DNA from: Vreelandella sedimenti
GTDB taxonomy: Bacteria; Pseudomonadota; Gammaproteobacteria; Pseudomonadales; Halomonadaceae
DNA length: 54,989 nucleotides
Assembly (NCBI RefSeq): GCF_013416325.1
Contig: NZ_JACCGK010000015.1
Coordinates: 1 to 54,989, forward strand
Direction of reading: 5' to 3'
Position 1 is the stretch's first letter. Every line of letters begins with the position of its first letter. Positions 17,538 through 26,769 of this stretch are shown here, piece after piece. The notes beneath the pieces are model-generated. The model made no database searches, was not told the origin of the DNA, and was given only the letters and a program-made list of their open reading frames with translations. A program made the position numbers and the translations under genes.

Positions 17538-18239
17538 ATGACACACATTCTACTTATAGACGCTAGCGCCCGCCCCGGCATTGCTGGCACAGATAACCAT
17601 GGTTCGCATAGCCGCCATTTGACTTATCAGTTTGTCAGCCAGTGGCAATCAGGCCGACCGCAAGACACGGTTACCTATCGCGATATAGGTCAAAACCCGC
17701 CGTCGATTATCAGCCACGACTGGATTGCCTCTGCCTTCGCCCCAGAAGAGCGACGAGAAAACTGGATGAAGAACGCGCTGACAGAGAGCGACCAACTGAT
17801 TGATGAGTTAATTGCTGCTGATATTGTGGTAATCGGAACGCCGCTTTACAACTTCGGTATGCCTGCCGCCCTCAAGGCGTGGGTCGACCAAGTAGTACGG
17901 CCCGGTCGAACGGTAGAGTTCGATGATACCAACCCGATAGACCCCTACATACCCAAGCTCACAGACCGAAAAAGGCATGCCGTTGTGCTCACCGCTAGAG
18001 GCGGCGTAAATATGGCGCCAGGTGAAGCAATGGCCCATATGAACCACCTTGAGCCACACTTGGCCACAGCACTGGCATTTATCGGCATCACTCGCGTTCA
18101 TTACATCGCGATCGAAGGACAGGAAGTGGGCGGCGAGATATTGGCCAAATCAGTTGCTGACGCGATAAAGAAAGTCGAAACGCTTGTTGAAGAGTTGCAG
18201 GAAGCGTTGGAAAGCGCTCCCTCACCTCAACCGGCCTAA
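17538..18239 (+). CDS. FMN-dependent NADH-azoreductase / quinone reductase-like flavoprotein
   Basis: This 233-residue flavodoxin-fold protein has the FMN phosphate site near its start (LIDASARPG...SHSRHLT), the TPLYNFGMPAALKAWVDQVVR segment typical of AzoR/NQO-like enzymes, and VVLTARGG. Such enzymes reduce quinones and azo dyes with NAD(P)H by two-electron transfer, giving protection against electrophiles. It starts at an ATG nine bases after AGGAGG, and is paired with a divergent LysR regulator that probably induces it. Confidence 0.88.
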   Translation: MTHILLIDASARPGIAGTDNHGSHSRHLTYQFVSQWQSGRPQDTVTYRDIGQNPPSIISHDWIASAFAPEERRENWMKNALTESDQLIDELIAADIVVIGTPLYNFGMPAALKAWVDQVVRPGRTVEFDDTNPIDPYIPKLTDRKRHAVVLTARGGVNMAPGEAMAHMNHLEPHLATALAFIGITRVHYIAIEGQEVGGEILAKSVADAIKKVETLVEELQEALESAPSPQPA

Positions 18240-18277
18240 ATTTCAGTAGATGTACTTTTATCGTAAACACACTGGAG

Positions 18278-18322
18278 CATAAGGAGCGGCTATCGCTACC
18301 CAAGGATATCCGCTCCTTTATG
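18278..18322. terminator. Inverted repeat between convergent genes
   Basis: CATAAGGAGCGG (18278-18289) pairs with CCGCTCCTTTATG (18310-18322) with one bulged base and a 20-base loop. It lies between the azoreductase stop and the end of the convergent DUF1330 gene, so it could terminate both transcripts. Confidence 0.45.
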
Positions 18323-18616
18323 CCCTTCTGGTACGCCTTGAACTAATAGCACATCGCCCTCTGTATGTCGGGTACGAAATGGGCGGATCGCTTTATAAGC
18401 AGCCGAGTCATACCAACCTTGCGCTTGCTCCATGGAAGGAAACTCAATCACCACCATATCGCCTGCCCATGCCCCCTCAAGCGGCATGTATGGCCCACCA
18501 TGCACGAGGTATTTGCCCGAGAATGGCGCGAGCGTTGCATCAATGCCTTCTAAATATTGTTTAATTTCAGGATTGAATCGGGTTTCGCGGATAAGAGCAA
18601 CTGCATAGGCCGGCAT
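18296..18616 (-). CDS. DUF1330 family protein
   Basis: This is a small ferredoxin-like alpha+beta protein of 106 residues from the ATG at 18616; two more Met codons lie directly upstream. It shows YAVALIRET and DMVVIEFPSMEQAQGWYDS, then AYKAIRPFRTRHTEGDVLLV, the usual DUF1330 sequence. The family is widespread and its biochemical role is unknown. Its 3' end lies within the inverted repeat shared with the azoreductase gene. Confidence 0.88.
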   Translation of the reverse strand: MPAYAVALIRETRFNPEIKQYLEGIDATLAPFSGKYLVHGGPYMPLEGAWAGDMVVIEFPSMEQAQGWYDSAAYKAIRPFRTRHTEGDVLLVQGVPEGHKGADILG

Positions 18617-18755
18617 CATCACCTCCCCATAGGTAGACGGAAATAGTTTCCTGAGCAGCGAACCTACTTAACACGAGCTAGAGTTCAATACACAAACGAG
18701 CATATCCTGCCAATAAAGAAGCTAAGTAATATCGCCACGAAAGACAATTATTTTG

Positions 18756-19304
18756 TTAACTAGGTTGTGAGGCACTTTTCAATGTTTGTTGAATAAAATT
18801 CCCCTTCGCTGCCGTATAGGCTTCTCTATCTAACGTAAACTCCTCCGCCCACTGCTGCTTTTTCACTTCATACTGCTGCGCTAGCGTAGAGCTCTCACGA
18901 AGGTAATTGCGAAAAGCCAGACGCCGATTCCACTCTTGGCTGCCATACACCATAAGATGTAGGTGATGAGTCCTGCGCCCCTCTGCCCACCGCATGAGCC
19001 AACGACGCTCGATTAGCGAAGCGTTGTATTCCATTGATGTAGCATATTTTGCTTGGCACAACGGCTCCAGCAAGTCATCAGCCTGGTGCATTGACTCTAC
19101 GCCTGCCAGGATATCGATGATTGGCTTGGCCGAGAGACCATAAACAGCGGTACTTCCGATGTGCTCAATGGCTAGAAATTCATCTGAAAATAATCCTAGA
19201 AGCCTGTTTCGCTCCTTCTCAAATAGAGCTGGCCAAGCCGTATCATATGGAAATAGCGCTACCTCCTCATGGATGGCTCGATTTAAAGATTCCGTTTCAT
19301 CCAT
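18756..19304 (-). CDS. GrpB/UPF0157 nucleotidyltransferase-like protein
   Basis: This 182-residue protein shows the GrpB signatures VALFPYDTAWPALFEKER, IEHIGSTAVYGLSAKPIIDIL and HLHLMVYGSQEWNRRLAFRNYL. GrpB proteins adopt a nucleotidyltransferase fold with the GS and paired-acid arrangement, here GST and DIL. No substrate is established. The length is normal for the family. It follows the M48/LemA genes on the same strand, only 33 bases from the M48 stop, so it is probably co-transcribed. Confidence 0.9.
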   Translation of the reverse strand: MDETESLNRAIHEEVALFPYDTAWPALFEKERNRLLGLFSDEFLAIEHIGSTAVYGLSAKPIIDILAGVESMHQADDLLEPLCQAKYATSMEYNASLIERRWLMRWAEGRRTHHLHLMVYGSQEWNRRLAFRNYLRESSTLAQQYEVKKQQWAEEFTLDREAYTAAKGNFIQQTLKSASQPS

Positions 19305-19336
19305 GGTTGCGGTTCCTCCGTATCACGAATGGTTGC

Positions 19337-21310
19337 CTATGCCTCATCTGATAACAGTGGCGGCATGGGGCAATCGAGAATATCGGCCATAGCACGGAAC
19401 AGCTCGGCTTCGGCAGGCAAAATACGTCCGCTGTGCTCAATACAGCGCGCCATCGCTTGCAACAGCGCGGGCTTTTGCAGAGGCTTTAAGCGCCGCAAAC
19501 GCTCAACGGCCAGGCTGAGCGCACGCATATCACTTATATCGTCAGTGGCCCTCAATGAGAACGGCAACTCACTCTCAGCAGCGTTGAGCGCCGCGCTTAT
19601 CTCATCAGGGTCATCTTGCCCGGCGGTGGCAAGCACCGTGAGTAGCAGCTGACACTCCCGCTGCAGATCGTTTAACTTGAGGTTAGAGAGCCCACTACCT
19701 TGCTGGCCTAAGTTACTCAGTAATAGCTGATATAGCGTCCACTCAAACAGACTGACATCACCATCCGCCTCTATCAGCCGTTCCATACAGAGGCGAAAGT
19801 GCTGGGCCTGCTCCATTGAGAGCGTCCGCAACGCTGGCAGCACCAGTTCAATCAGTGGCAAGCGTAACTGTACATCCAGCCTCAACATTTCCGGGCCATA
19901 ATCCATCAGCGCTCGGTAAACATCTGGCCGTGCAACTTGATGCAACGCCTTGAGCTGATGCTTACGCATTATCTTATCCTGGCTGAGCAGTAGTGAATAA
20001 ATCAAAGCACGAGCGGCATAGGGCTCATGGGCGGCGGTTTTAATCCGCTCAGGCAGCGCCTCTAGTGTCGCTCTAGCTTGGGTAAGGTGGCGCCGGTCAG
20101 GCTGGCCCATGGTGTTAATGGCAGTCTGAGCAGAGGCGCCGGTTAACACAGCGGCCATTGCCCCCGTCCCTGTTCCTGGTCTGGATATGGGCCCCGCCTC
20201 AGACCGCTCATATTTGCTTTCTCGTTCGGGAGCGTCATTCTCGGTTTGCTGGGTGGGCCAGTTCTGATGGCCACTGACAGTGGCTTCGAAGCGGCCATTC
20301 CAGTCCGGCATGACCCGCGTGATACGATCCTTAAGTGGCGGATGGGTGGCCATCATTTGGCTAAAGCCCTGCCGCACGCCTTGACCGAAGAACAGGTGGC
20401 TGAATTCCGCCGCCTGCGTCGCTTGCAGGTGAGAACCCTGGGTATGCGAGCCGATTTTAACCAGCGCATTACCAATCCCCTTAGGGTTGCGGGTAAACTG
20501 CACCGCAGAGGCATCTGCCAGATATTCACGCTGCCGACTGACTGCCGATTTGATCAAATTGCCAAAAAAGGTACCCGCGTAGCCGATCAGCATTAGCACC
20601 GCCCCCAGTGCTAAAACGACAGCGCCTGAGTTGTCGCGTTTTCCACCGCCCACCCTTCGAAAACGCATACTACGCAGCAGTGTACCGCCCAATAAGCCAA
20701 TGATTAGGATGCCATGGAGGATGCTGATCAGGCGCATATTCAACCGCATGTCACCATGCAGAATATGGCTAAACTCATGAGCTACAACGCCCTGCAGCTC
20801 ATCCCGCGTCAGGTTACGGATCGTGCCACGGGTAATCCCGATCACTGCATCATTGGTTTGATAACCGGCGGCGAAGGCATTGATACTCTCTTCCTCAAGC
20901 ACATAAACCGAGGGCACTGTCGTTCCAGAGGCAATCGCCATCTCTTCAACCACATTGAGAATGCGTCGCTCATCAGCATCGCGAGTATTAAGATTGATCT
21001 CGCGCCCACCAAGGGCTTCGGCCACTACCCGGCCACCACGCCTTAGCTGACTGCGTTTGAATAGACCACCCAGCACCACGACGGCCAACACTGCAATAGC
21101 AACGCCAATGACAAGTTCAATCGAGAGTGCCGACCACATTCCCTGAGCAGAAAGATTGGTTTGTGAAGCGGATTGCTCCCCCATTAAATGCAGCGCGATG
21201 GTAATTGCCAACGTGGTAACAGCAATCAGGGCGAGTACTGCCAGTACCATCAAAACAACCAGACGCCCGGTTTTACGACGAGCGTTATCCTGCGCGGTAA
21301 AAAAATCCAT
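19337..21310 (-). CDS. Membrane M48-family (HtpX-like) metalloprotease with long C-terminal extension
   Basis: This 657-residue protein has membrane helices at about 16-42 and 62-82, then the M48 peptidase domain with the zinc motif HEFSH (His178, Glu179, His182), LNMRLISILHGILIIGLLGG, and the REYLADASAVQFTRNP segment carrying a further ligand. After about residue 330 there is a 320-residue extension of no recognised family, rich in helix. HtpX-type proteases degrade misfolded membrane proteins. The LemA gene directly upstream ends 18 bases before this start, a conserved LemA/M48 pairing. Confidence 0.9.
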   Translation of the reverse strand: MDFFTAQDNARRKTGRLVVLMVLAVLALIAVTTLAITIALHLMGEQSASQTNLSAQGMWSALSIELVIGVAIAVLAVVVLGGLFKRSQLRRGGRVVAEALGGREINLNTRDADERRILNVVEEMAIASGTTVPSVYVLEEESINAFAAGYQTNDAVIGITRGTIRNLTRDELQGVVAHEFSHILHGDMRLNMRLISILHGILIIGLLGGTLLRSMRFRRVGGGKRDNSGAVVLALGAVLMLIGYAGTFFGNLIKSAVSRQREYLADASAVQFTRNPKGIGNALVKIGSHTQGSHLQATQAAEFSHLFFGQGVRQGFSQMMATHPPLKDRITRVMPDWNGRFEATVSGHQNWPTQQTENDAPERESKYERSEAGPISRPGTGTGAMAAVLTGASAQTAINTMGQPDRRHLTQARATLEALPERIKTAAHEPYAARALIYSLLLSQDKIMRKHQLKALHQVARPDVYRALMDYGPEMLRLDVQLRLPLIELVLPALRTLSMEQAQHFRLCMERLIEADGDVSLFEWTLYQLLLSNLGQQGSGLSNLKLNDLQRECQLLLTVLATAGQDDPDEISAALNAAESELPFSLRATDDISDMRALSLAVERLRRLKPLQKPALLQAMARCIEHSGRILPAEAELFRAMADILDCPMPPLLSDEA

Positions 21311-21328
21311 GTCGCGTTTTCCCTGAAA

Positions 21329-21925
21329 TTAGAACGACACCTTCGGCGCCGCTTGAATCTGGGCGCTGTCTTCAAACTCTAACAACGAGGCATCCTGCCC
21401 ATGGCCGAACATGCCAGCCACTGCCACCGGCGGGAAGCTCTGCCGATAAGTGTTGTAGTGCATCACCGCGTCATTAAAGGACTGCCGTGCAAAGGCCACC
21501 TTGTTTTCAGTGCTGGTTAGCTCTTCTGACAATTGCTGCATGTTCTGCGAGGCTTTTAAATCCGGGTAGGCTTCCATGACCACATTGAGCCGCCCCATCG
21601 CCTGTGTCAGCGCTCCCTCTGCGCCGCCCAGGTCTGCCATGGCTTTGGCGCTACCTGGGTTTGCCGCGGCCGCTTTTAGCCCATCGGCGGCTGTATTACG
21701 TGCTTCGATGACTGACTGCAACGTCTCCCGCTCATGGCTCAGATACCCTTTTGCAGTTTCGACGAGGTTAGGAATCAGGTCATGCCGACGCTTGAGTTGC
21801 ACTTCAATTTGTGCAAAGGCGTTCTCAAACCGATTTTTCAACGACACAAGCCGGTTGTAGACACCGATGACGTAAAAGGCAATAACGGCGATGATCGCCA
21901 CAATGATGATAAGAGTCAGCAACAT
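21329..21925 (-). CDS. LemA family protein
   Basis: This 198-residue protein has one N-terminal membrane helix (residues 2-22) followed by NRLVSLKNRFENAFAQIEVQLKRR, the LemA signature, and a long helical bundle ending in YNTYRQSFPPVAVAGMFG. LemA proteins face the periplasm and are of unknown biochemical function. They are very often encoded next to HtpX-like or TPM-domain proteins. An AAGGAAG site precedes the ATG. It is the first gene of the LemA-M48-GrpB run. Confidence 0.93.
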   Translation of the reverse strand: MLLTLIIIVAIIAVIAFYVIGVYNRLVSLKNRFENAFAQIEVQLKRRHDLIPNLVETAKGYLSHERETLQSVIEARNTAADGLKAAAANPGSAKAMADLGGAEGALTQAMGRLNVVMEAYPDLKASQNMQQLSEELTSTENKVAFARQSFNDAVMHYNTYRQSFPPVAVAGMFGHGQDASLLEFEDSAQIQAAPKVSF

Positions 21926-22052
21926 GGTTCTTCCTTTAAGTAGGCTTTAGTCAGTGAAAAATACTTTACCATCGCGGCGATAATAAAAAACCGCAAGCGG
22001 AAGGGTAAGATAAATCAATGCTGTCTCGGTATCTGAAAAACCTGGCATGCCA

Positions 22053-23159
22053 TCAACGATCTGCCAGTACCGCGCGGTTGCGCCCTTCTAGCTTGGCACG
22101 GTAAAGCGCCTTGTCGGCGCGGCTGATCACTTCGTCAATGCTCTCAGTCTGGCGGTGAAGAGCCACACCCAGGCTCAATGTAACCGCCAAGTGGCCTGCT
22201 GAGGTGGCAAAAGTCGGTTCAGCGACTACTCGCCGTACCTTTTCGGCGACAGCCATAGCGCTCTCCACGGTGGCATTTGGAATCAGTAGCAAAAATTCCT
22301 CTCCGCCCCAGCGGGCAACCCGATCTCCACCGCGAAGAGTCGTGGTGAACCGGCTAGCAAGAATGGTGAGCACCTCGTCACCAACCTCATGGCCATGCTG
22401 GTCATTAACAGCCTTGAAATGATCCAAGTCGGCCATCAATACAGCAAAACACTGTTCGTCGCGTTTAGCGCGGCTCCACTCTGCCTGCAAGTGTGTTTGC
22501 ATCGAGCGCCGGTTGGGCAAGCCGGTCAGCGCGTCGGTCAAAGCACTATGTTCAAGTTGCTGGCTGGCAATAAAAGTGCGCCGGTGTTCCTGGTAAAGCA
22601 TAGTGGCAATGACTAAGCCTATGCCCATCGCTGCGGGAATGAAGATCAAATGAATGGGGTTATCTGGAACCGGGCTGCCTGAAAAAACAATAAAAGCGAT
22701 TACTGCCATAAATGGCAAGCCGTATATCAAAACCAAATCTCTAACACCGTAGACGGTCGCTGTAGCCACAGCAATGATGGCCAAGGTTAGCCCCTGAGTG
22801 ATGTAGAGAAGATGTCCACCCTGCTCCGAATAGTGCAATACGAACATGGCTGCCATCATTCCCACTATTGAAAGATTCAGCGTCAGCAATAGCGGATAAG
22901 CCCAAAAGTCTGGAGATTTCTTATGATGGAGCAGCAAAAAAGTAGTCGCCAGAATAGCGGCGGGCAGGCGGAGGAGAATATGTTTCCATATCAACTCCCC
23001 GTTAGAGTAGCTGACCAGAGTTGCATCCAAAATGGTGAAAACGGGTAACAACACTAACACTACGCCAGACAACAAGTAGCCAAGTCGGCGTGACCGCGAG
23101 TATTGATTCAGAAGAAAATCGGCCCACCATTCGGCGGGGATTGACGCATGCTTTCTCAT
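22053..23159 (-). CDS. Multi-span membrane diguanylate cyclase
   Basis: The start is chosen at 23159, the last of a GTG-ATG-ATG cluster, because the AGG site is then six bases away. The 368-residue product has about six membrane helices (roughly 28-205), resembling a MASE-type sensor, and then a GGDEF domain. The active motif is GGEEF within RVARWGGEEFLLL, a functional variant, and an inhibitory RxxD site (RGGD) stands five residues before it. It should make c-di-GMP and be product-inhibited. It stands alone. Confidence 0.9.
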   Translation of the reverse strand: MRKHASIPAEWWADFLLNQYSRSRRLGYLLSGVVLVLLPVFTILDATLVSYSNGELIWKHILLRLPAAILATTFLLLHHKKSPDFWAYPLLLTLNLSIVGMMAAMFVLHYSEQGGHLLYITQGLTLAIIAVATATVYGVRDLVLIYGLPFMAVIAFIVFSGSPVPDNPIHLIFIPAAMGIGLVIATMLYQEHRRTFIASQQLEHSALTDALTGLPNRRSMQTHLQAEWSRAKRDEQCFAVLMADLDHFKAVNDQHGHEVGDEVLTILASRFTTTLRGGDRVARWGGEEFLLLIPNATVESAMAVAEKVRRVVAEPTFATSAGHLAVTLSLGVALHRQTESIDEVISRADKALYRAKLEGRNRAVLADR

Positions 23160-23354
23160 CATCACCTATTTCCGGAACTGGATAGTTTTACACCACCCAC
23201 CACCTACCGGGAAACACCGGTGAGATCAGGTTCTTCTGACGTGGCTAATGGGCAATTACATATTGTAACATATTGAGTTTTAAGACTCATAATGCCCGAG
23301 TTAAACCGCTGTACGAAATATCCTTAACTTAAACAAGAGCTAATCCACCCTATC

Positions 23355-23840
23355 TCAACCGTGAAGCGCCGCCTCTATTTCCGCGATGTTGATTTTCCTC
23401 ATCTGCATCATTGCGTCAAATGCGCGCTTAGCGGCGGCAGGGTCGGGATGAGTGACGGCGTTAATCAGCACGGCAGGCGTTATCTGCCAAGATACCCCCC
23501 ATTTATCCTTGCACCAACCACAGGCACTTTCCTCGCCACCATTACTAACAATAGCATTCCAATAGCGATCCGTTTCGGCTTGGTCATTCGTTGAGATCTG
23601 AAAAGAGAAAGACTCATTGTGCTTAAACGCAGGCCCGCCGTTGAGCCCAAGGCACGGAATACCCATCACGGTAAACTCTACGGTCAGTACATCCCCTTGC
23701 TTACCCGATGGAAAGTCTCCCGGTGCGTGATGAACCGCCCTGACAAACGAATCAGGAAAGGTATCAGCGTAAAAACGTGCTGCCTCTCCTGCGCTACCAT
23801 CGTACCAAAGACAAACAGTGTTCTTTGCAGGGGTCGTCAT
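23355..23840 (-). CDS. VOC-superfamily (PhnB/3-demethylubiquinone methyltransferase-like) protein
   Basis: This 161-residue protein matches the PhnB-like glyoxalase fold: LWYDGSAGEAARFYADTFP, VEFTVMGIPCLGLNGGPAF and CGWCKDKWGVSWQITP. Such proteins are often named 3-demethylubiquinone-9 3-methyltransferase, but lack a methyltransferase domain; the real role is unknown. It lies 31 bases downstream of the propeptide-like gene on the same strand. Confidence 0.9.
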   Translation of the reverse strand: MTTPAKNTVCLWYDGSAGEAARFYADTFPDSFVRAVHHAPGDFPSGKQGDVLTVEFTVMGIPCLGLNGGPAFKHNESFSFQISTNDQAETDRYWNAIVSNGGEESACGWCKDKWGVSWQITPAVLINAVTHPDPAAAKRAFDAMMQMRKINIAEIEAALHG

Positions 23841-23871
23841 GTCGTTTCTCCCAGTGAAATATTTACCGAGC

Positions 23872-24111
23872 TTACCAAGTCTCTTCAGAGCCCGGTGGCC
23901 CCATATCGATCTGCATATCAGGCGCTATATCCACTACGCCTTTGATCTTTTTCAGCCGTTCCGCCGTGGCATCGTCTGCCGAGCCGGTAATGCAACCGAT
24001 CTCCTCCAGCACCTCCTGGATGGTTAATCCTTCAGCGCTGAGGCGCGTGGCCATTTCATTTATCGGTTGATCGCTGGAAATAGTGATCAACCATAGCGCT
24101 ACCGTTGGCAT
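23872..24111 (-). CDS. Small stand-alone subtilase propeptide (I9)-like protein
   Basis: From ATG 24111 (GGAG nine bases upstream; an ATG at 24126 is less well placed) the product is 79 residues. The pattern is beta strand (PTVALWLITISS), helix (MATRLSAEGLTIQEVLEEIG), strand, helix (TAERLKKIKGVVDIAPD) and an acidic tail. The KKIKGVVDIAPD ending resembles the inhibitor-I9 propeptides that fold and block subtilisins. It lies directly after the subtilase gene on the same strand, which suggests a separate chaperone or inhibitor for that protease. The fold call is inference from pattern. Confidence 0.6.
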   Translation of the reverse strand: MPTVALWLITISSDQPINEMATRLSAEGLTIQEVLEEIGCITGSADDATAERLKKIKGVVDIAPDMQIDMGPPGSEETW

Positions 24112-24180
24112 CTGGCATATCTCCATAGTAAGAGCACTGAGCGGCCAGAAAGGAACGCCCGCCCAGCGCGTCGTCTAACA

Positions 24181-25494
24181 TTAGGGCGCCTGCACCAACC
24201 CTGCTCCCACGCCGGATTCAGGCAACGGCAGCTCTTGCACCGAAGCCACTAGCTGCTCCCACAGTTTCCTTCCCCGTAATGAGGCATCAGACTGTGCCCA
24301 CAGTGCCGCGCAGCCTGCCACGTGTGGCGCCGCCATGCTGGTGCCACTGATCGTCTTATGGCGAGTGGGCCGGGGCCATGAGGAGAAGATATCGCGCCCA
24401 GGCGCGGCAATCTCGATCTTGCCATGATTGGAAAAGCTTGAAGGCTTCAGGTTCGGATCGAGAGACGCCACCGACATCACGGTAGGTGAGTTGGCAGGCG
24501 CCCCTGTATTGGTTGCAGAATTTCCCGCTGCAGCGATAACGAGGCACCCATTACGCAGCGCCGCTGCACCAGCATGGGTGTAGGCGGCCTGCACCGGGCT
24601 CTGGCTGCCAAGTGACATTGAGATCACTTCACACCGGTTGGCGATGGCCCAGTTCAGGCCAGCGAGCACGCCCGCCCCGGTACTGCTGCCCGAGTTGGTC
24701 AGCACCTTGCCGACGAAGACCTGCGCCTCATACGCGACCCCGTAACGCTGTGTGTTTTCACCGGGCGCCTGAGGGCCACAGGCTGTGCCGATACAGTGAG
24801 TACCGTGCCCGTTGATATCCTGCACCGGCTCCCCGACGAATGAGCGGGTAACGAACTCCCTACCCTCGAAATCCGGGTGGCCAAGATCCATCCCGGTATC
24901 CAGCACGGCGACTTTTATACCCGCGCCACTCCAGCTACTTTGCGGCACCTTACAGCGTTTTAGGCCCCAAGTTGGCCGAAGGGCATCCTCCTCAAGGTGC
25001 TCTTCGCCTTCTTCCAAATCCAGCTCAACACCAAGATCACGAGCGATGGTGCTGGCTGCCCGCAAAAAACCACGTAGATATTCAGAATTTTCAGAAAAGG
25101 CGAAATACTCTGGTTCAATAATTTCGATGGGACTATCCGCGGCTACCTTACCCAGCGCACTCATGCCATGCTGCTGTAGGGCATCGCCGCCTACCAGCGC
25201 TACTCCAAGCTCCGGAAAGACCATTGCCTCAGCATCTCCGACATCTTCCAGGCTAACGGCTTGATCGGTGAAATCCCGCGCATCTGCGATCCGAAATTTT
25301 TGGGCTTTTAGCGACTTAATGCCCTCTTCTACCCGCCCTTCACGATAGCTAATCAGAAAGCGCCCGGTTTCAAGGCAACTGCCGCCCCGCTCTAAGGCTG
25401 CCAATAGCAATTTTTCGGTGCCGCATGAAACAGTGGCGAGTGACTCACCCGCTGGCGTATTGCCTTTACCGTTACCTGTCGGTTTTTTCGCCAT
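24181..25494 (-). CDS. S8 (subtilisin-like) serine protease
   Basis: The start at 25494 is favoured because AAGGA lies eight bases before it; 25512 has no ribosome site. The 437-residue product has an N-terminal region of about 185 residues and then the catalytic domain. The triad is Asp199 (VAVLDTGMD), His231 (NGHGTHCIG) and Ser386 (GTSMAAPHVAG), with the oxyanion Asn in AAAGNS. No signal peptide is visible, so it may be cytoplasmic or use another route. A small I9-like protein is encoded just downstream. Confidence 0.92.
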   Translation of the reverse strand: MAKKPTGNGKGNTPAGESLATVSCGTEKLLLAALERGGSCLETGRFLISYREGRVEEGIKSLKAQKFRIADARDFTDQAVSLEDVGDAEAMVFPELGVALVGGDALQQHGMSALGKVAADSPIEIIEPEYFAFSENSEYLRGFLRAASTIARDLGVELDLEEGEEHLEEDALRPTWGLKRCKVPQSSWSGAGIKVAVLDTGMDLGHPDFEGREFVTRSFVGEPVQDINGHGTHCIGTACGPQAPGENTQRYGVAYEAQVFVGKVLTNSGSSTGAGVLAGLNWAIANRCEVISMSLGSQSPVQAAYTHAGAAALRNGCLVIAAAGNSATNTGAPANSPTVMSVASLDPNLKPSSFSNHGKIEIAAPGRDIFSSWPRPTRHKTISGTSMAAPHVAGCAALWAQSDASLRGRKLWEQLVASVQELPLPESGVGAGLVQAP

Positions 25495-25690
25495 CGTAGA
25501 CATCCTTTTCATTTAGCTGTTAAGCGATATGGAATAGATGAATCATAGACTCCATGCAAGAGAAAGCATGCCTATCTATGTAGCACTCACCCTTGCAGCT
25601 TAACGCACCTGATGTGCTTCGCCAGATCGATTTCAGGCTACGTCCTTAAACATACCGGGCGCCTAAACGAAAGAGGATGGGGAATGGTCG

Positions 25691-26482
25691 TTATTGATTA
25701 ATCTCAGTAGGGGGACGCTCGTTATCGCGCAGTGTTAGCACTTCGAAACCAGAGGATGTGACCGCTACCGTATGCTCCCACTGAGCAGACAATTTCTTGT
25801 CACTGGTCACCACCGTCCAGCCATCCCGCTTGGTTTTTATTTTGGCCCTGCCCTGATTAATCATGGGCTCGATGGTAAACACCATTCCTTCTTTCAACGC
25901 CAGGCCTCTGCCTCTCTTGCCGTAATGCAGCACCTGCGGCTCTTCATGCATTTCCCGGCCAATGCCATGGCCGCAATACTCACGAACGACAGAGTATCCG
26001 TGTTTTTCGGCATATTGCTGAATTGCGTAGCCTACATCACCCAATGTGGCACCAGGCTTGACCGCGTGTATTCCTTGCCACATGGCCTCGTAGGTTTTAT
26101 CGACCAGTCGCTTGGCATAGGGAGTCACATCGCCGATCAGATACATCTTGCTGGAGTCAGCAATAAAGCCGTCTTTCTCCAGGGTAATGTCGACATTGAC
26201 GATATCGCCTGTTTTGAGTATTTGCTTCTCGGATGGAATGCCATGGCACACCACGTGATTGACTGAAGCATTCAATACGTACTGGTAATCGTATTGCCCC
26301 TTACTGGCCGGGCGTGCCTTCAATTGATCGACGATATAGCACTCGGCCCATTCGTTAATAGCCATGGTGGATACGCCGGGCGCTATCTGTTGGTCGAGAT
26401 GACTGAACACCAATCCGAGTAGCCGTCCGGCTTCCCGCATCAAACGCAACTCCTGTTCGCTTTTCAGCGTCAGCTCACTCAC
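25691..26482 (-). CDS. map: Type I methionine aminopeptidase (accessory copy likely)
   Basis: This 263-residue pita-bread-fold enzyme removes N-terminal methionine. All metal-binding positions are present: the two Asp in VNVDITLEKDGFIADSSKM, His in CGHGIG, Glu in FTIEPM and Glu in QWEHT. It lacks the usual neighbours of the essential map gene (rpsB). It overlaps an upstream ParD-like gene by 8 bases, a pairing seen in several proteobacteria, so it is probably a second, accessory copy. That point is inference, since the rest of the genome is not seen. Confidence 0.93.
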   Translation of the reverse strand: MSELTLKSEQELRLMREAGRLLGLVFSHLDQQIAPGVSTMAINEWAECYIVDQLKARPASKGQYDYQYVLNASVNHVVCHGIPSEKQILKTGDIVNVDITLEKDGFIADSSKMYLIGDVTPYAKRLVDKTYEAMWQGIHAVKPGATLGDVGYAIQQYAEKHGYSVVREYCGHGIGREMHEEPQVLHYGKRGRGLALKEGMVFTIEPMINQGRAKIKTKRDGWTVVTSDKKLSAQWEHTVAVTSSGFEVLTLRDNERPPTEINQ

Positions 26483-26681
26483 CGACCACCTTCCTTACTT
26501 CAACGTCGGCTTGTTTCATTTGCTCACGCATGATGTCAGAGAAGGTCATTCCCGGGTTGGCCTCAGCCAGCATGCCCACCTTTATCCAGTACTCTGCCTG
26601 GGCATTGATTGAGCGCACCATGACGGTGCTTGCCTTGCGAATATCCTCATGCAACTGGTCATTGATCTTAACGATACCCAT
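26475..26681 (-). CDS. ParD-like antitoxin-family protein
   Basis: From ATG 26681 the product is 68 residues: a short N-terminal strand (GIVKINDQLHEDIRKAS) then helices, ending EVRKVVGE. This matches the ParD-like family, ribbon-helix-helix-related proteins named after the ParD antitoxin. No ParE toxin is next to it. Instead its 3' end overlaps the methionine aminopeptidase gene by 8 bases, so the two are translationally coupled. It may regulate the peptidase operon; a toxin-antitoxin role is not supported here. Confidence 0.75.
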   Translation of the reverse strand: MGIVKINDQLHEDIRKASTVMVRSINAQAEYWIKVGMLAEANPGMTFSDIMREQMKQADVEVRKVVGE

Positions 26682-26769
26682 CACACCACCCAATATATGA
26701 AACGAATATGGAACATATACAAATCATATATTGCGTAACGATTGGCGGCAAGGCTACCTGATTACGTTG

